64,000 nt of DNA from Penium margaritaceum (Eukaryota > Streptophyta > Zygnematophyceae > Desmidiales > Peniaceae): positions 280,725 to 344,724 of the forward strand of contig SZWC01000807.1 of the NCBI GenBank assembly GCA_023375785.1, in the 5' to 3' direction. The notes beneath the pieces were generated by a model. The model ran no database searches, had not been told where the DNA came from, and was given only the letters and a program-made list of their open reading frames with translations. Below, in pieces: positions 1-12,032 of the stretch. Position 1 is the first letter of the stretch, and each line of letters opens with the position of its first letter. The translations under genes were made by a program, and so were the position numbers.

Positions 1-396
1 CCTTTTCCTACCTAGGAAGGCATCCCTTCCCTCCTCTAGAAGCTTCTGCCCCTTCCTAGATTCCTCAGCTTGCTTCTGGTAGGAGGGAAGGTTTCCAGGA
101 GACCAAGACACCTCTAGATGCCTAGTAGGACAAGTCACCCCTTCTAGAAGGTGCCACCTTCCTAACCCTCACCTGGCCTTCTAGAAGCTTAAAGAGGAAT
201 TCTAGAGGTTGAGCTAGCTTCCTGGCATCTATTTTCCACCTCCCTTGAAGCAGGGCAGAATGTCATCTTGTGGAAAGTGAACCCGGGCCCTTGCCTCTAG
301 ATGTGGACACCATTAACCACTAAGCCACTAAGGCTTGTCTTTTTGGTGTTCCTTTCTGTAGTCAATCCTGCCATGGTGACGAGCATCACTCCAACA
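1..396 (-). mobile_element. Partial Copia LTR, running off the left edge
   Basis: This is the first ~396 bp of a Copia-family LTR on the minus strand, the same family as the elements at 39086 and 46640. The LTR begins with TGTTGG, whose complement ccaaca lies at 391-396. The outside flank begins agcca, the same five bases that flank the 46640-52790 element, and the same satellite position is hit. The rest of the LTR and any interior lie outside the window. It contains the A-box-like sequence found in all LTR copies (complement at 317-327, LTR position 70-80) and most of the U3 hairpin arms near 25-95. Fossil: too little is visible to judge its state. Confidence 0.85.
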
Positions 397-452
397 AGCC
401 ACACTTTGCAACTACATATTAAAGGTATTTGTACATGCTAGTCAATAACTAG

Positions 453-641
453 TATTCACAAACCACTATCTTCCACTCTGACCATTTGTGACTCGTGTTA
501 TGAGTTGTCAAAGGTTACCACACATAGTGACATTCTTTGGTCATGTTCAGTGACATGCCTACATTGGTTGGTCATCGTGCATGGTATCAACACCGTGCCA
601 CAACTGATTGAAGATCCTTGTGCTTGCTAATTGATACCTGG
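453..641. repeat. Reference satellite monomer, class A
   Basis: This 189-bp monomer is the first of the first complete HOR. Class A is recognised by accattatcttccactctg near the start, then tcaaagtttacc and tagtgacattctttgg, and by cgtgcatggtatccac near the end. It is followed by class B in nearly every HOR of the window. Confidence 0.9.
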
Positions 642-831
642 TGATTCCAAACCATTGTTTCCCCCTCTGACCATTTGTGACTCGTATTATGAGTTCCCAA
701 CATTGACCACATACAGCGGATTTCTTTCGTCAAAGGCAGTACATGTGCCTACTTTGGTCGGTCGTTGTGCATGGTAGCCTTACCGTGCTACTACTCATTG
801 AAGGTCGTTGTATTTGCTACTTGAGAACTGA
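642..831. repeat. Reference satellite monomer, class B
   Basis: This monomer is 190 bp. Class B is recognised by acacagcggatttctttgg, then tcaaaggcagtacatatgcc and gtgctactactgattgaagg. Most copies carry ttgacca about 17 bases before tggtcaa, a potential short hairpin. Class B monomers lack the tggtcagtgacatatg segment of the other classes. Confidence 0.9.
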
Positions 832-1022
832 TGTTCCCAGACCATTGTTTCCCCCTCTAATCGTTTGTGACTCGTGTTATGGTTTGTGAACGTTGACCAC
901 CCATATTGAAACTCTCTCGTCATGGTCACTGACATATGCCTAGTTTGGTTGTCTAGTGTGCATAGTAGAAATACAGTGGCACTACATATTGAAGTTATGT
1001 GTCCTTTCTAGTCGATACATAG
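832..1022. repeat. Reference satellite monomer, class C
   Basis: This monomer is 191 bp. Class C is recognised by ctgatattcccagacc at the start, ttatggttggtgaacgttg, gaccacccatattgaaattc, and then ggtgtgcatagtagccac near the end. Confidence 0.9.
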
Positions 1023-1213
1023 GGTTCCCAAGCCATTATCTCTCCCTCTGACCATTTTTGACTCGTGTTATGAGTTGTCAATGTCGACGACACATCCTGG
1101 ACTTCTTTGTTCATAGTCTGTGACGTATGCATCCTTTGATTGGTCAGTGTGCAGGCTAGCCACACCATGCCACTACATGTTGAAGGCATTTGTACTTGCT
1201 AGTTGATAACTAG
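1023..1213. repeat. Reference satellite monomer, class D
   Basis: This monomer is 191 bp. Class D is recognised by acatatggttcccaaacc, cattgtctctccctctgacc, cacatagtggacttctttgg, gtcatagtcagtgacgtatg and catcctttgattggtcactg. Confidence 0.9.
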
Positions 1214-1405
1214 TGTTCCCAACCCATTGTTTCCCCTTCTGACCATTTGTGACTCGTGTTATGAGTTTTCAACGTTGACCATACACTGTGCACTTCTTTT
1301 TTTCATGGTCAGTGACATATGCCTGCTTTGGTTTGTCATCGTACATGGTTACCACACTATTTCACTACGTATTGAAGGTATTTTTGCTTTCTAGTTGATA
1401 GCTAG
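1214..1405. repeat. Reference satellite monomer, class E
   Basis: This monomer is 192 bp. Class E is recognised by aactagtgttcccaaccc, atgagttttcaacgttgacc, cacactgtgaaattcttttg, ggttagtgacatatgcctac and cactgtacatggttaccac. Because the unit is close to a multiple of three and lacks stops in one frame, many E copies give a 63-codon open frame that begins at TTG. I regard this as a length effect, not a gene. Confidence 0.9.
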
Positions 1406-1597
1406 TGTTCTCAAACCACTGTTAGCCCCCTATGACTATCTTTGACTCGTGTTGTGAGTTGTCAATGTTGACCACATGAAGTGAAATTCTTTGGTCATAG
1501 TGAGTGTCATATGCATGCTTTGGTTGGTCCCTGTACAATGTAGCCACACTGTGCCACAACATATTGAAGGTGTTTATGCTTGCTATTCGATAACTAG
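1406..1597. repeat. Reference satellite monomer, class F
   Basis: This monomer is 192 bp. Class F is recognised by tagctagtcttcccaaacc, ttgttacccccctctgac, accacatgaagtgaaattc, gcatactttggttggtcac and gcatggtagccacactgtgc. Both the Copia junction at 396/397 and the Copia target site at 46635-46639 lie at the same agcca of an F monomer. Confidence 0.9.
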
Positions 1598-4071
1598 TAT
1601 TCACAAACCATCATCTTCTACTCTGACCATTAGTGACTCGTGTTATGAGTTGTGAAAGTTTACCACACATGGTGACATTCTTTGGTCATGGTCAGTGACA
1701 TATACCTACTTTGGTTGGTCATCGTGCATGGTATCCGCACCGTGCCACAACTTATTGAATGCCCTTATGCATGCTAACTAATACCTGGTGTTCCCAAACC
1801 ATTGTTTCCCCCTCTGACCATTTGTGACTTGTGTTATTAGTTGTCAACGTTGACTACACACAGCAGATTTCTTTGGTCAAAGGCAATACGCATGCCTACT
1901 TTGGTCGGTCATTGTGCATGGTAGCCATATCGTGCTACTACTGATTGAAGCTCGTTGTACTTGCTATTTGAGAACTGATTTTCCCAGACCATTGTTTCCC
2001 CCTCTCACCGTTTGTGACTCGTGTTACGGTTGGTGAACGTTGACCATTTGTATTGAAATTCTTCGGTTATGGTCAATGACATATGCCTAGTTTGGTTGTT
2101 TGTTGTGCATAGTAGTCACACCATGCCACTATGTATTGAAGTTCTTTGTCCTTTCTAATGGGTACATATGGTTCCCAAACCATTGTCTCTCCCTCTGACC
2201 ATTTGTGACTCGTGTTATGAGTTGTCAATGTTGACCACACATAGTGGACTTGTGTGGTCATACTTAGTGACGTATGCATCCTTGTGTCGGTCAATATACA
2301 CGCTATCCACACCGTACCACTACTTGTTGAGGGTTTTTGTACTTGCTACTTGATAACTAGTGTTCCCAACCCATTGTTTCCCCCTCTTGGCATTTGTGAC
2401 TCGTGTTATGAGTTTTCAATGTTGACCACACACTGTGAGATTCTTTTGGTCATAGTTAGAGACATATGCTTACTTAGGTTTGACACTGTACATGGTTACC
2501 ATGCCGTATCCCTACATATTGAAGGTCTTTGTGCATTCTAGTTGATAGCTAGTGTTCCCAAACCATTAATACCTCCCTGTGACTCTCTGTGACTTGTGCT
2601 GTGAGTTGTCAACGTTGACCCCATGAAGTGAAATTATTTGGTCATGGTCAGTGACACATGTATACTTCGGTTGGTCACTGTGCATGGTAGCCACACTGTG
2701 TCACTACATACTGAAGGTATTTCTACTTGCTAGTCGATAACTAGTATTGACAAACCAGCTTATTCTACTATGACCATTCGTGAGTCGTGTTATGAGTTGT
2801 CAGAGTCTACCACACATAGTGACATTATTTGGTCATGGTCCGCGACAAATGCCTACTTTGGTTGTTCATCGTGCATGGTATCAACACCGTGCCACAATTT
2901 GTTGAAGACCCTTGTGTTTGCTAACCGATACCTGGTGATCCCAAACCATTGTCTCACCCTCTGAACATTTGTAACTCGTATCATGCGTTGTCAACGGTGA
3001 CCACACAAAGCAGATTTGTTTGGTCAAAGGCAGTACATATGCCTACTTTGGCCGGTCATTGTGAATGGTAGCCACACCGTGCTACTACTGATTGAAGGTT
3101 GTTGTACTTGCTAGTTGGGAACTGATATTCCAAGACCATTGTTTCCTCCTCTGACCGTTTATGACCCATGTTATGGTTGATGAACGTTGACCACCCATAT
3201 TGAAATTCTTTGGTCATGGTGACTGACATATGCCTAGTTTGGTCGTTGGTTGTGCATTGTAGCCACACTGTGTCACTACGTATTGAAGTTCTCTGTTTTT
3301 TCTAGTCGATACAGATGGTTCCCAAACCATTGTCTCTCCCTCTCAACATTTGTGAATTGTGTTATGAGTTGTCGATGATGACCACACATAGTGGACTTCT
3401 TGCTTCATAGTCAGCGACGTATGCATCATTTGATTGGTCACTGTGTATGCTAGCCACACCATGCCACTACTTGTTGAAGGTCTTTATACTTGCTAGTTGA
3501 TAACTAGTGTTCCGAACCCATTGTTTCCCCGTCTGGCCATTTGTGACTCGTGTTATGAGTTTTCAACATTGACCACACATTGTGGTCATGGTTAGTGACA
3601 TATGCCTACTTTGATTTGTCACTGTACATGGTTACCACACATTATCACTACATATTGAAGGTCTTTGTGCTTTCTAGTTGATGGCTAGTCTTTCCAAACC
3701 ATTGTTAGCCCCCTCTGACTATCTGTGACTCCTGTTATGAGTCGTCAAAGTTGACCATATGAAGTGAAATTCTTTGGTCATGGTCGGTGACATATGCATA
3801 CATAGGTTGGTCACTGTGCATGGTAGCCACACTGTGCAACTACATATTGAAGGTATTTGTACTTGCTAGTGGATAACTAGTATTCACAAACCATTATCTT
3901 CCACTCTGACCATTTCTGACTTGTGTTATGAGTTGTCAATGTTCACCACACATAGTGACATTCTTTGGTCATGGTCAGTGACATATGCCTTCTTTTCTTG
4001 GTCATCGTGCATGGTATCGACACCTTGCTACAACGTATTGAAGGTCGTTGTACTTGCTTGTTGATACCTGG

Positions 4072-4263
4072 TGTTCCCAAACCATTGTTTCCCCCTCTAA
4101 ACATCTATGACTCGTATTATGAGTTGTCAACGTTGACCGCACACTGTGAAATTCTTTTGGTCATGGTCAGTGACATATGCTTACTTTGGTTGGTCCCTGT
4201 GCATGGTAGCCACATTGTGCCACTACAGAATGAAAGTATTTGTACTTTCGAGTCGATAACTAG
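4072..4263. repeat. Hybrid monomer (B front, E/F back)
   Basis: The front half matches class B and the back half switches to E/F-type sequence (cacactgtgaaattcttttg, then the F ending). This gives a two-monomer HOR between A marks at 3891 and 4264. A matching B/E hybrid stands at 56412-56603 in the right-hand duplicate block, so the crossover predates that duplication. Confidence 0.75.
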
Positions 4264-4643
4264 TATTCACAAACCATTATCTTCTACTCTGACCATTTGT
4301 GACTCGTATTATGAGTTGTCAAAGTTAACCACACATAGTGACATTCTTTGGTAATGGTCAGTGACATATGCCTACTTTGGTTGGTCATTGTGCATGGTAT
4401 CCACACTGTGCCACAACTTATTGAAGGTTCTTGTGCTTGCTCGTTGATACCTGGTGTTCCCAAATCATTGTTTCCCTCTCTTACCACCTGTGACTCGTAT
4501 AATGAGCTGTCAACGTTGACCACACACAGCAAATTTATTTGGTTAAAGGCAGTACATATGCCTACTTTGGTGGGTCATTGTGCATGGTAGCCACACCGTC
4601 CTACTACTGATTGAAGGTCAATGTACTTGCTAGTTGATAACTG

Positions 4644-4918
4644 ATATTCCCACACCATTGTTTCCCCCCTTTAACCACTTGTGAATTGTGTTATGGGTTG
4701 TGAACATTGACCACCCATATTGAAATTCTTCGGTCATGGTCGTTAACATATGCCTATTTTGGTTGTTTGGTGTGCATGGTAGCTACTCTGTGCCACTATG
4801 TATTGAAGTTTTTTGTCAATTCTAGTGAAACATGCGTCCTTTGCTCGGTCAGTGTGCACGCTAGCCACACCGTGCCTCTACTTGTTGAAGGTCTTTGTAC
4901 ATGCTAGTTGATAACTAG
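4644..4918. repeat. C monomer followed by an internally deleted D monomer
   Basis: The C-to-E interval is 275 bp instead of about 382 bp. The D monomer lacks about 107 bp: it passes from its first bases (near 4822) directly to the gcgtcctttgctcggtc part. This explains the short 1,038-bp HOR 4264-5302. Confidence 0.75.
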
Positions 4919-7900
4919 TGTTCCCAACCCATTGTTTCCCCCTCTCACCATTGGTGACTCGTATTATGATTTTTCAACGTTGGCCACACACAGTGAAATC
5001 ATTTTGGTCATGGTTGGTGACATATCCCTACTTTCGTTTGTCACTGTACATGGTTACCACACCGTGTCACTACGTATGTAAGGTCTTTGTGCTTTCTAGT
5101 TGATAGCTAGTCTTCCCAAACCATTGTTACCCCCCCTCTTACTATATGTGACTCGTGTTGTGAGTTGTCAGCGTTGACCACATGAAGTGAAATTCTTTCG
5201 TCACGGTCAGTGACATGCATACATTAGTTGGTCACTGTGCATGGTAGCCACACTGTGCAACTACATATTGAAGGTAGCTGTACTTGCTAGTTGATAACTA
5301 GTATTCACAAACCATTATCTTCCATTCTGACCATTTGTGACTCGTGTTGTGAGTTGTCAAGTTTTACGACACATAATGACATTGTTTGGTCATGGTCACT
5401 GACAAATGCCTTTTTTGGTTCGTCATCGTGCATGGTATCCACACCGTGCCACAACTTATTGAAGGTCATTGTGCTTGGTAACTGATACCTGGTGTTCCCA
5501 AACCATTGTTCCCCCCTCTGACCATTATGAGTTGTTAACGTTGACCACACACAGCGGATTTCTCTAATCAAAGGCAGTACACATGCCTCCTTTGGTTGGT
5601 CATTGTGCATGGTAGCCACACCGTGCTACTACTGATTGAAGGTCGTTGTACTTGGTATTTGAGAACTGATATTCCCGTACCATTGTTTCTTCCTCTGACC
5701 GTTTGTGACTCGTGTTTTGGTTGGTGAACGTTGTCCATTCATATTGAAATTCCTCGGTCATTGCCAGTGACATATGCTTTGTTTGGTTGTTTAATGTGCA
5801 TAGTAGTCACACTGTGCCACTGCATATTCACGTTCTTTGTCCTTTCTAGTTGATACATATGGTTCCCAAACAATTATCTCTCCCTCTGACCATTTGTGAC
5901 TCGTGTGATAAGTTGTCAATGTTGACCACACTTCTTCTTTGGTCATTGTCAGTGATGTATGCATCCTTTGGTCCGTCAATGGGCATGCTAGCCACACCGT
6001 GCCACTTCTGGTTGAAGGCATTTGTACTTGCTAGTTGATAACTAGTGTTCCCAACGAATTGTTTCCCCCTCTCGCCATTTGTGACTCGTGTTATGAGTTT
6101 TTAACATTGACCACACACAATGAATTTCTTTTAGTCATGGTTAGTGACACATGCCTACATTGGTTTGTCACTGTACATGGTTACCACGCGGTATCACTAC
6201 GCATTGAAGGTCTTTGGGCTTTCTAGTTGATAGCTAGTCTTCCCAAACCATTGTTACCCCCCTCTAACTATCTGTGTCTCGTGTTGTGAGTGGTCAACGT
6301 TGACCACATGAAGTGAATTTCTTTGGTCATGGTCAGTGACATATGCATACTTTGGTTGGTCACTGTGCATGGTAGCCACACTGTGCAACTATATATTGAA
6401 GGTTTTTGTACTTGCTAGTCAATAGCTAGTACTCACAAACCGTTTTCTTCCACTCTGACCATTTGTGACTCGTGTTATGAGTTGTCAAAGTTAACCACAC
6501 ACAGTGACATTCTTTGGTCATGGTCAGTGACATATGCCTACTTTGGTTGGTCATTGTGCATGGAATCCACACCGTACAATAACTTATTGAAGGTCCTTGT
6601 GCTTGCTAATTGATACCTTGTGTTCCTAAACCATTGTTTCCCCCTCTGAAGTTTGTGACTCGTATTGTGAGTTTCCAACATTGACCACACACATCGGATT
6701 TCTTCTGTCAAAGGCAGTACATGTGCCTACTTTGGTCGTTCATTGTGCATGGTAGACACACCGTGCTACTACTGATTGAAGGTCGTTCTACTTGCCAGCT
6801 GAGAACTGATATTCCCAGACAAGTGTTTCCCCCTCTGACCGTTTGTGACTCATGTTATGGTTGGTGAACGTTGACCACCCATATTGAAATTCTTTGGTCA
6901 TGCTCACTGACATATGCCTATTTTGGTTGTCTGGTGTGCATAGAAGCCATACCGTGCCACTATGTATTGAATTTCTTTGTCCTTTCTAGTTGATACATAG
7001 GGTTTCAAAACCAATGTCTCTCCCTGAGACCATTTCTGACTGGTGTTATGAGTTATCAATGTTGAACACACATAGTGGACTTCTTCGGTCATAGTCAGTA
7101 ACGTATGCATCCTTTCATTGGTCACTGTTCACTGTAGCCACACCGTGCCACTACTTGTTGAAGTTCTTTGTACTTGCTTGTTTATAACTAGTGTTCCCAA
7201 CCCATTGTTTCCCCCTCTGATCTTTTGTGACTCGTGTTATGAGTGTTCAAGTCGACCAGACACTATGAAATTCTTTTTGTCATGGTCAATGACATATGCC
7301 TACTTTGGTTTGTCACTGTACATGGTTACCACACCGTGTCACTACGTATTGAAGGTATTTGTGTATTCTAGTTGATAGCTAGTCTTCCTAAACCATTGTT
7401 ACTCCCCTGAGACTATCTGTGACTCGTGTTGTGAATTGTCAACCTTGACCACATGAAGTGAAGTTATTTGGTCATGGTCAGTGACATATGCATACTTTGG
7501 TTGGTCACTTTGCATGGTAGCCACACTGTGCCACCACATATTGAAGGTATTTGTACTTGCTAGTCGATAACTAGTATTCACAAATGATTATCTTCCACTC
7601 TGACCATTTGTGACTCGTGTTATGAGTTGTCAAAGTTTACCACACATAGTGATTTTATTTGGTCATGGTCAGTGACATATGCCTACTTTGGTTGGTCATC
7701 GTGCATGGTATCCACACCGTGCCACAATTTATTGAAGTTTCTTATGCTTGCTAACCGATACCTGGTGTTCCCAAACCATTGTTTCCCACTCTCACCATTT
7801 GTGCCGTGTATTATGAGTTGTCAATGTTAACCACACACAATGGATTTCTTTGGTCAAAGGCAGTACATACGCCTACTTTGGTCGGTCATTGTGCATAGTA

Positions 7901-10210
7901 GCCACACTGTGCTACTACTGATTGCAAGTCTTTGTACTTCCTAGTTGATAACTGATATTCCCAGACTTTTGTTTCCCCCTCTGACCGTTCGTGACTCGTG
8001 TTATGGTTGTTGAACGTTCACCACCCATGTTGAAACTCTTTGGTCGTGGTCAATGACATATGCCTAGTTTGGTTGTTTGGTGTGCATAGTAGCCACACTG
8101 TGCCACTAGGTATTGAACTTCTTTGTCCTTTCTAGTCATTACATAGGGTTCCGAAACCATTGTCTCTCCCTCTGATCATTTCTGACTCGTGTTATGAGTT
8201 GTCAATGTTGACCGCAGATAGTGGACTTCTTTGGTCATATTCAGTGACGTATGCATCTTTTGATTGGTCACTATGCACACTAGCCACACTGTGCCAGTAC
8301 TTGATGAAGGTTTTTGTACTTGCTAGTTGATAACTAGTTTTCCCATCCCATTGTTTATCCCTCCGACCACTTGTGACTCGTGTGATGAGTTTTCAACGTT
8401 GACCACACACTATGAAACTCTTTTTGTCTTGGTTAGCGACATATGCCTACTTTGGTTTGTTACTGTACATGGTTGCCATGATTTGTCACTGTGTATTGAA
8501 GGTCTTTGTGCTTTCTAGTTGATAGCTAGTCTTCCCAAACCATTGTTACCCCCCTTGACTATCTGTGACTCATGTTGTGAGTTAACAACGTTGACCACAT
8601 GAAGTGAATATCTTTGGTCATCATCAGTGACATATGCATACTTTGGTTGGTCACTGTGCATGGTAGCCACACTCTGCCACCACATGTTGAAGGTAGTTGT
8701 ACTTGCTAGTCAATAACTAGTATTCATAGACCATTATCTTCCATTCTGACCGTTTGTGACTCGTGTTATGAGTTGTCAAAGTTTACCACACATAGTGACA
8801 TTCTTTGTTCATGGTCAAAGACATATGGCTACTTTCGTTGGTCATCGTGGATGGTATCCACATCGTGCCACAACTTGTTAAAGGTCCTTGTGCTTGCTAG
8901 TTCATACCTTTTGTTCCCAAACCATTTATTCACCCTGAATATCTGTGTCTCGTGTTATGAGTTGTCAACGTTGACAACACACACTGGATTTCTTTAACCA
9001 AAGGCAGTACATATGCCTGCTTTGGTTGGTCATTGTGCATGGTAGTCACTCCGTGCTACTACTGATTGAATGTCGTTGTACTTGCTAGTTGATAACTGAT
9101 ATTCCCAGACCATTGTTTCCCCCTCTGAATGTTTGTTACTCGTGTTGTGGTTGGTGAACGTTGACCACCTATATTGAAATTCTTTGGCCATGGTCAGTGA
9201 CATAGCCACACCGTGCCACTACGTATTGAAGCTCATTTTCCTTTATAGTCAATACATGTGGTTCCCAAACCATTGTCTCTTCCTCTGACCATTTGTGATT
9301 CGTGTTATGAGTTGTCAATGTTGACCAAACATAGTGGAGTTCCTTGGTCATAGTCAGTGACGTATGCATCCTTTGATTGGTCACTGTGCACGCTAGCCAC
9401 ACCGTGCCACTACTTGTTGAAGGTATTTGTACTTGATAGTTGATAACTAGTGTTACCAACCCATTGTTTCCCCCTCTGACCATTTTTGACTTGTGTTAGG
9501 AGTTTTCAACGTTGATCACACACTGTGAAATTCTTTTTGTCATGGTCAGTGACATATGCCTACTTTGGTTGATCATTGTGCACGGTAGCCACACAATGCC
9601 TCTACTTATTGAAGGTATTTGTACTTGCTAGTCAATACCTAGTGTTCCCAAAGAGTTGTTTCCCCCTCTGACCATTTGTGACTCGTACTATAAGCTGTCA
9701 ACGTTGACCACACACAGTTAATCTCTTGTGGTCATGTTCAGTGACATATGCATACTTTGGTTGGTCATTTTGCGTGGTAGTCATGCTGTGCCACTACTTA
9801 TTGAAGGTCTTTGTACTTGCTAGTAGATACCTAGTAATCACACACCATTGTTTCCCCCTCTGACCATTCGTGACTCGTGTTAAGGGTTGTCAAGGTAGAC
9901 CCATCATGGTGAAGTTATGTGGTCATGGTCTGTGACACATGCATACTTTGGTTGGTCATTGTGCATGGTAGTTACACCGTGCTACTACTTATTGAAGATC
10001 TTTGTACTTGCCAATTGGTATCTAGTATTCCTAAACCATTGCTTTCCCCTCTTAAAACTCGTGATCCATAGTATGGGTTGTCAACGTTGACCACACATAG
10101 TAAAATTATTTGGTCATGGTAAGTGGCACATGCCTAACCTGGTTGGTCATTGTACATGGTAGCCACACCGTGCCACTGCTTATTGAAGGTCTTTTCACTT
10201 GCTAGTCGAT

Positions 10211-10751
10211 CAACAGCAAAAGGTTTCTCCCTTGGACACGATGTCGGTTTTTGTTGATTTCTTGCGCGTAGGTGCCTTTGCTTGAATACTCCCTCCCACC
10301 ACCCTAGAGGGATGTTTTGTGGACGACCTGGAGGACAGATTTGTGACCGCATTATGACACCCCCCTACCCCCCAACGGCTTAGGCTCAAAGGTAGAGTTG
10401 AGGTATCACAACACGCCCCCCCCCCCCCCCCTTCCAGGTCGCGAGCCTATTCTGTATCGCGAGTATGAGGATTCAAACCCAAGACCTACCACTCCAGAAT
10501 CTAACTCTATAAGCACGAAGCCAAATCACATGGTGTTCATATGATGTCCAAGTGATGTTTCATAAGTTCCTATGGGTAGAGGACATAAAACAAGGGGGTG
10601 TAACATTAGAGGGTATTCTCCAAAGTTATGAATAATAACAAAGTTATTCTAATCATAAACAATTGACGCGGACAGAATGTTCATATATTGCAACTTCGAG
10701 CTTGAATAACTTGTCAACTGTTGCTCTGATTCACCAGCCGTAAGAAGGAAA
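10211..10751. mobile_element. Non-satellite insert with tRNA-like boxes, copy 1
   Basis: This stretch of about 541 bp is unrelated to the satellite. It includes a run of 16 C (10416-10431). On the minus strand a tRNA-like pair of boxes can be seen: B-box-like GTTTGAATC (complement 10470-10478) and A-box-like TGGCTTCGTGC (complement 10513-10523), with 34 bases between them. A purine-rich aacaaggggg followed by tgtaacatt near 10585-10610 resembles a polypurine tract next to an LTR start. The insert may therefore be a tRNA-derived SINE or a remnant of an unknown LTR element; I cannot decide which. The satellite phase is not kept across it, so about half a monomer was lost at the site. Confidence 0.6.
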
Positions 10752-10883
10752 GTCGACTACACACAGTGAAATTCTTTTGATAATGTTCAGTGACACGAGC
10801 ATACTTTGGTTGGTCATTGTGCTTGGTAGGGACACCGTGCCACTACTTGTCAAAGGTCTTTGTACTTGCTAGCCAATACCGAG

Positions 10884-11074
10884 TATTCCCAAACCATTGA
10901 TTCTCCCTCTGCCCATTTTTGACTTGTATTAGGAGTTGTGAATGTTGACCACACACGCTTAACTTATTTGGTCATGACCAGTGATGTATGCCTACTTGGA
11001 TAGGTCATTGTGCACGGTAGCCACACCGTGCCAATACATACAAAAGGTCTTTGTACTTGCTAGAAGACACATAG
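10884..11074. repeat. Divergent satellite monomer G, copy 1
   Basis: This is a 191-bp monomer with gagtattcccaaaccattg, ctctgcccatttttgactt, gtgatgtatgcctacttgg and aatacatacaaaaggtctt, followed by a C monomer that begins atagtgttttgaaacc. It replaces the A+B pair of the usual HOR. Confidence 0.8.
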
Positions 11075-11841
11075 TGTTTTGAAACCATTGTTTCCTCCCT
11101 CTGACCAGTTGTGACTCGTGTTTTGGGTTGTGAACATTGACCACCCATATTGACATTCTTCGGTCATGGTCATTGACATATGCCTAGTTTGGTTGTCCGG
11201 TGTGCATAGTAGCCACTCCGTGCCACTATGTGTTGAAGTTCTTTGTCCTGTCTAGTCGATTAACATGGTTCCCAAACCATTGTCTCTCCCTCTGACCATT
11301 TGTGACTCGTGTTATGAGTTGTGAATGTTGAACATACATAGTGGACTACTTTAATCATAGTCAGTGACGTATGCATCCTTTGGTCGGTCACTGTACACAC
11401 TACCTACATCGTGTCACTACTTGTTGAAGGTCTTTGTACTTGCTAGTTGATAACTATTGTTTCCAACCCATTGTTTCCCCCTCTGATCATTTGTGACTCG
11501 TGTTATGAGTTTTCAACGTTGACCACACACTGTGAACTTCTTTTGGTCATGGTTAGTGACATATGCCTACTTTGGTTTGTCACTGTACATCGTTACCACG
11601 CCCTGTTTCTACGTATTGAAGGTCTTAGTGCTTTCTAGTTGATAGCTAGTCTTCCCAAACCATTGTTATCCCCCTCTGACTATCTGTGACTTGTGTTGTG
11701 AGTTGTCAATGTTGACCACATGAAGTGAAATTCATTGGTCATGGTGAGTGACACAAGCATACTTAGGTTGGTCATTCTGCATGGTAGCCACACCGTACCA
11801 CTACTTATCGAAAGTCTTTGTACTTGCTAGTTGATACCGAG

Positions 11842-12032
11842 TATTCCCAAACCATTGTTTCTCCCTCTGCCCATTTTTGACTTGTATTATGAGTTGTGAA
11901 GGTTGAGCACACACACTAAAATTGTTTAGTCATGATCAGTGATGTATGCCTTCTAGGGTAGGTCATTATGCACGGTAGCCACACCGTGCCAATACACACG
12001 AAACGTCTTTGTACTTGCTAGAAGATACATAG
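11842..12032. repeat. Divergent satellite monomer G, copy 2
   Basis: This is the same G class as 10884, 958 bp (five monomers) downstream. It shares ctctgcccatttttgactt, the gtgatgtatgcc segment and the aatacaca.gaaacg variant of the end. It heads the second 5-mer HOR. Confidence 0.8.

Larger units (their letters stand above)
397..10210. repeat. Satellite array block 1 (190-bp monomer, 6-mer HOR)
   Basis: This is a continuous head-to-tail array of ~190-bp monomers in a repeating A-B-C-D-E-F order. The A-class phase mark (tattcacaaacc or a variant) falls at 453, 1598, 2744, 3891, 4264, 5302, 6430, 7574 and 8721. Most intervals are 1,128-1,147 bp, i.e. six monomers. The short interval 3891-4264 is a two-monomer unit containing a hybrid monomer. 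The 1,038-bp interval 4264-5302 has a truncated D monomer. From about 9.5 kb the order becomes irregular and monomers diverge (for example near 9,640-10,200) up to the insert at 10211. Short open frames are present but start at TTG or at satellite-encoded ATG and have no protein-family features. Confidence 0.95.

Noticed and set aside
1203-1394. A 63-codon open frame recurring in many E monomers (also near 6035, 11447, 12403, 13549, 18119, 23612, 29599, 33032, 36445, 42854, 44002, 53598, 60961)
   Set aside because: It starts at TTG, equals the monomer length, has no domain, signal or codon bias, and follows from low stop density in one frame of the repeat. Similar frames occur on the other strand and in other classes.
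397-10210. CRISPR array or tandem 5S rDNA
   Set aside because: The repeats are contiguous, diverged ~190-bp monomers without unique spacers, and no 5S rRNA sequence or internal control region is present.
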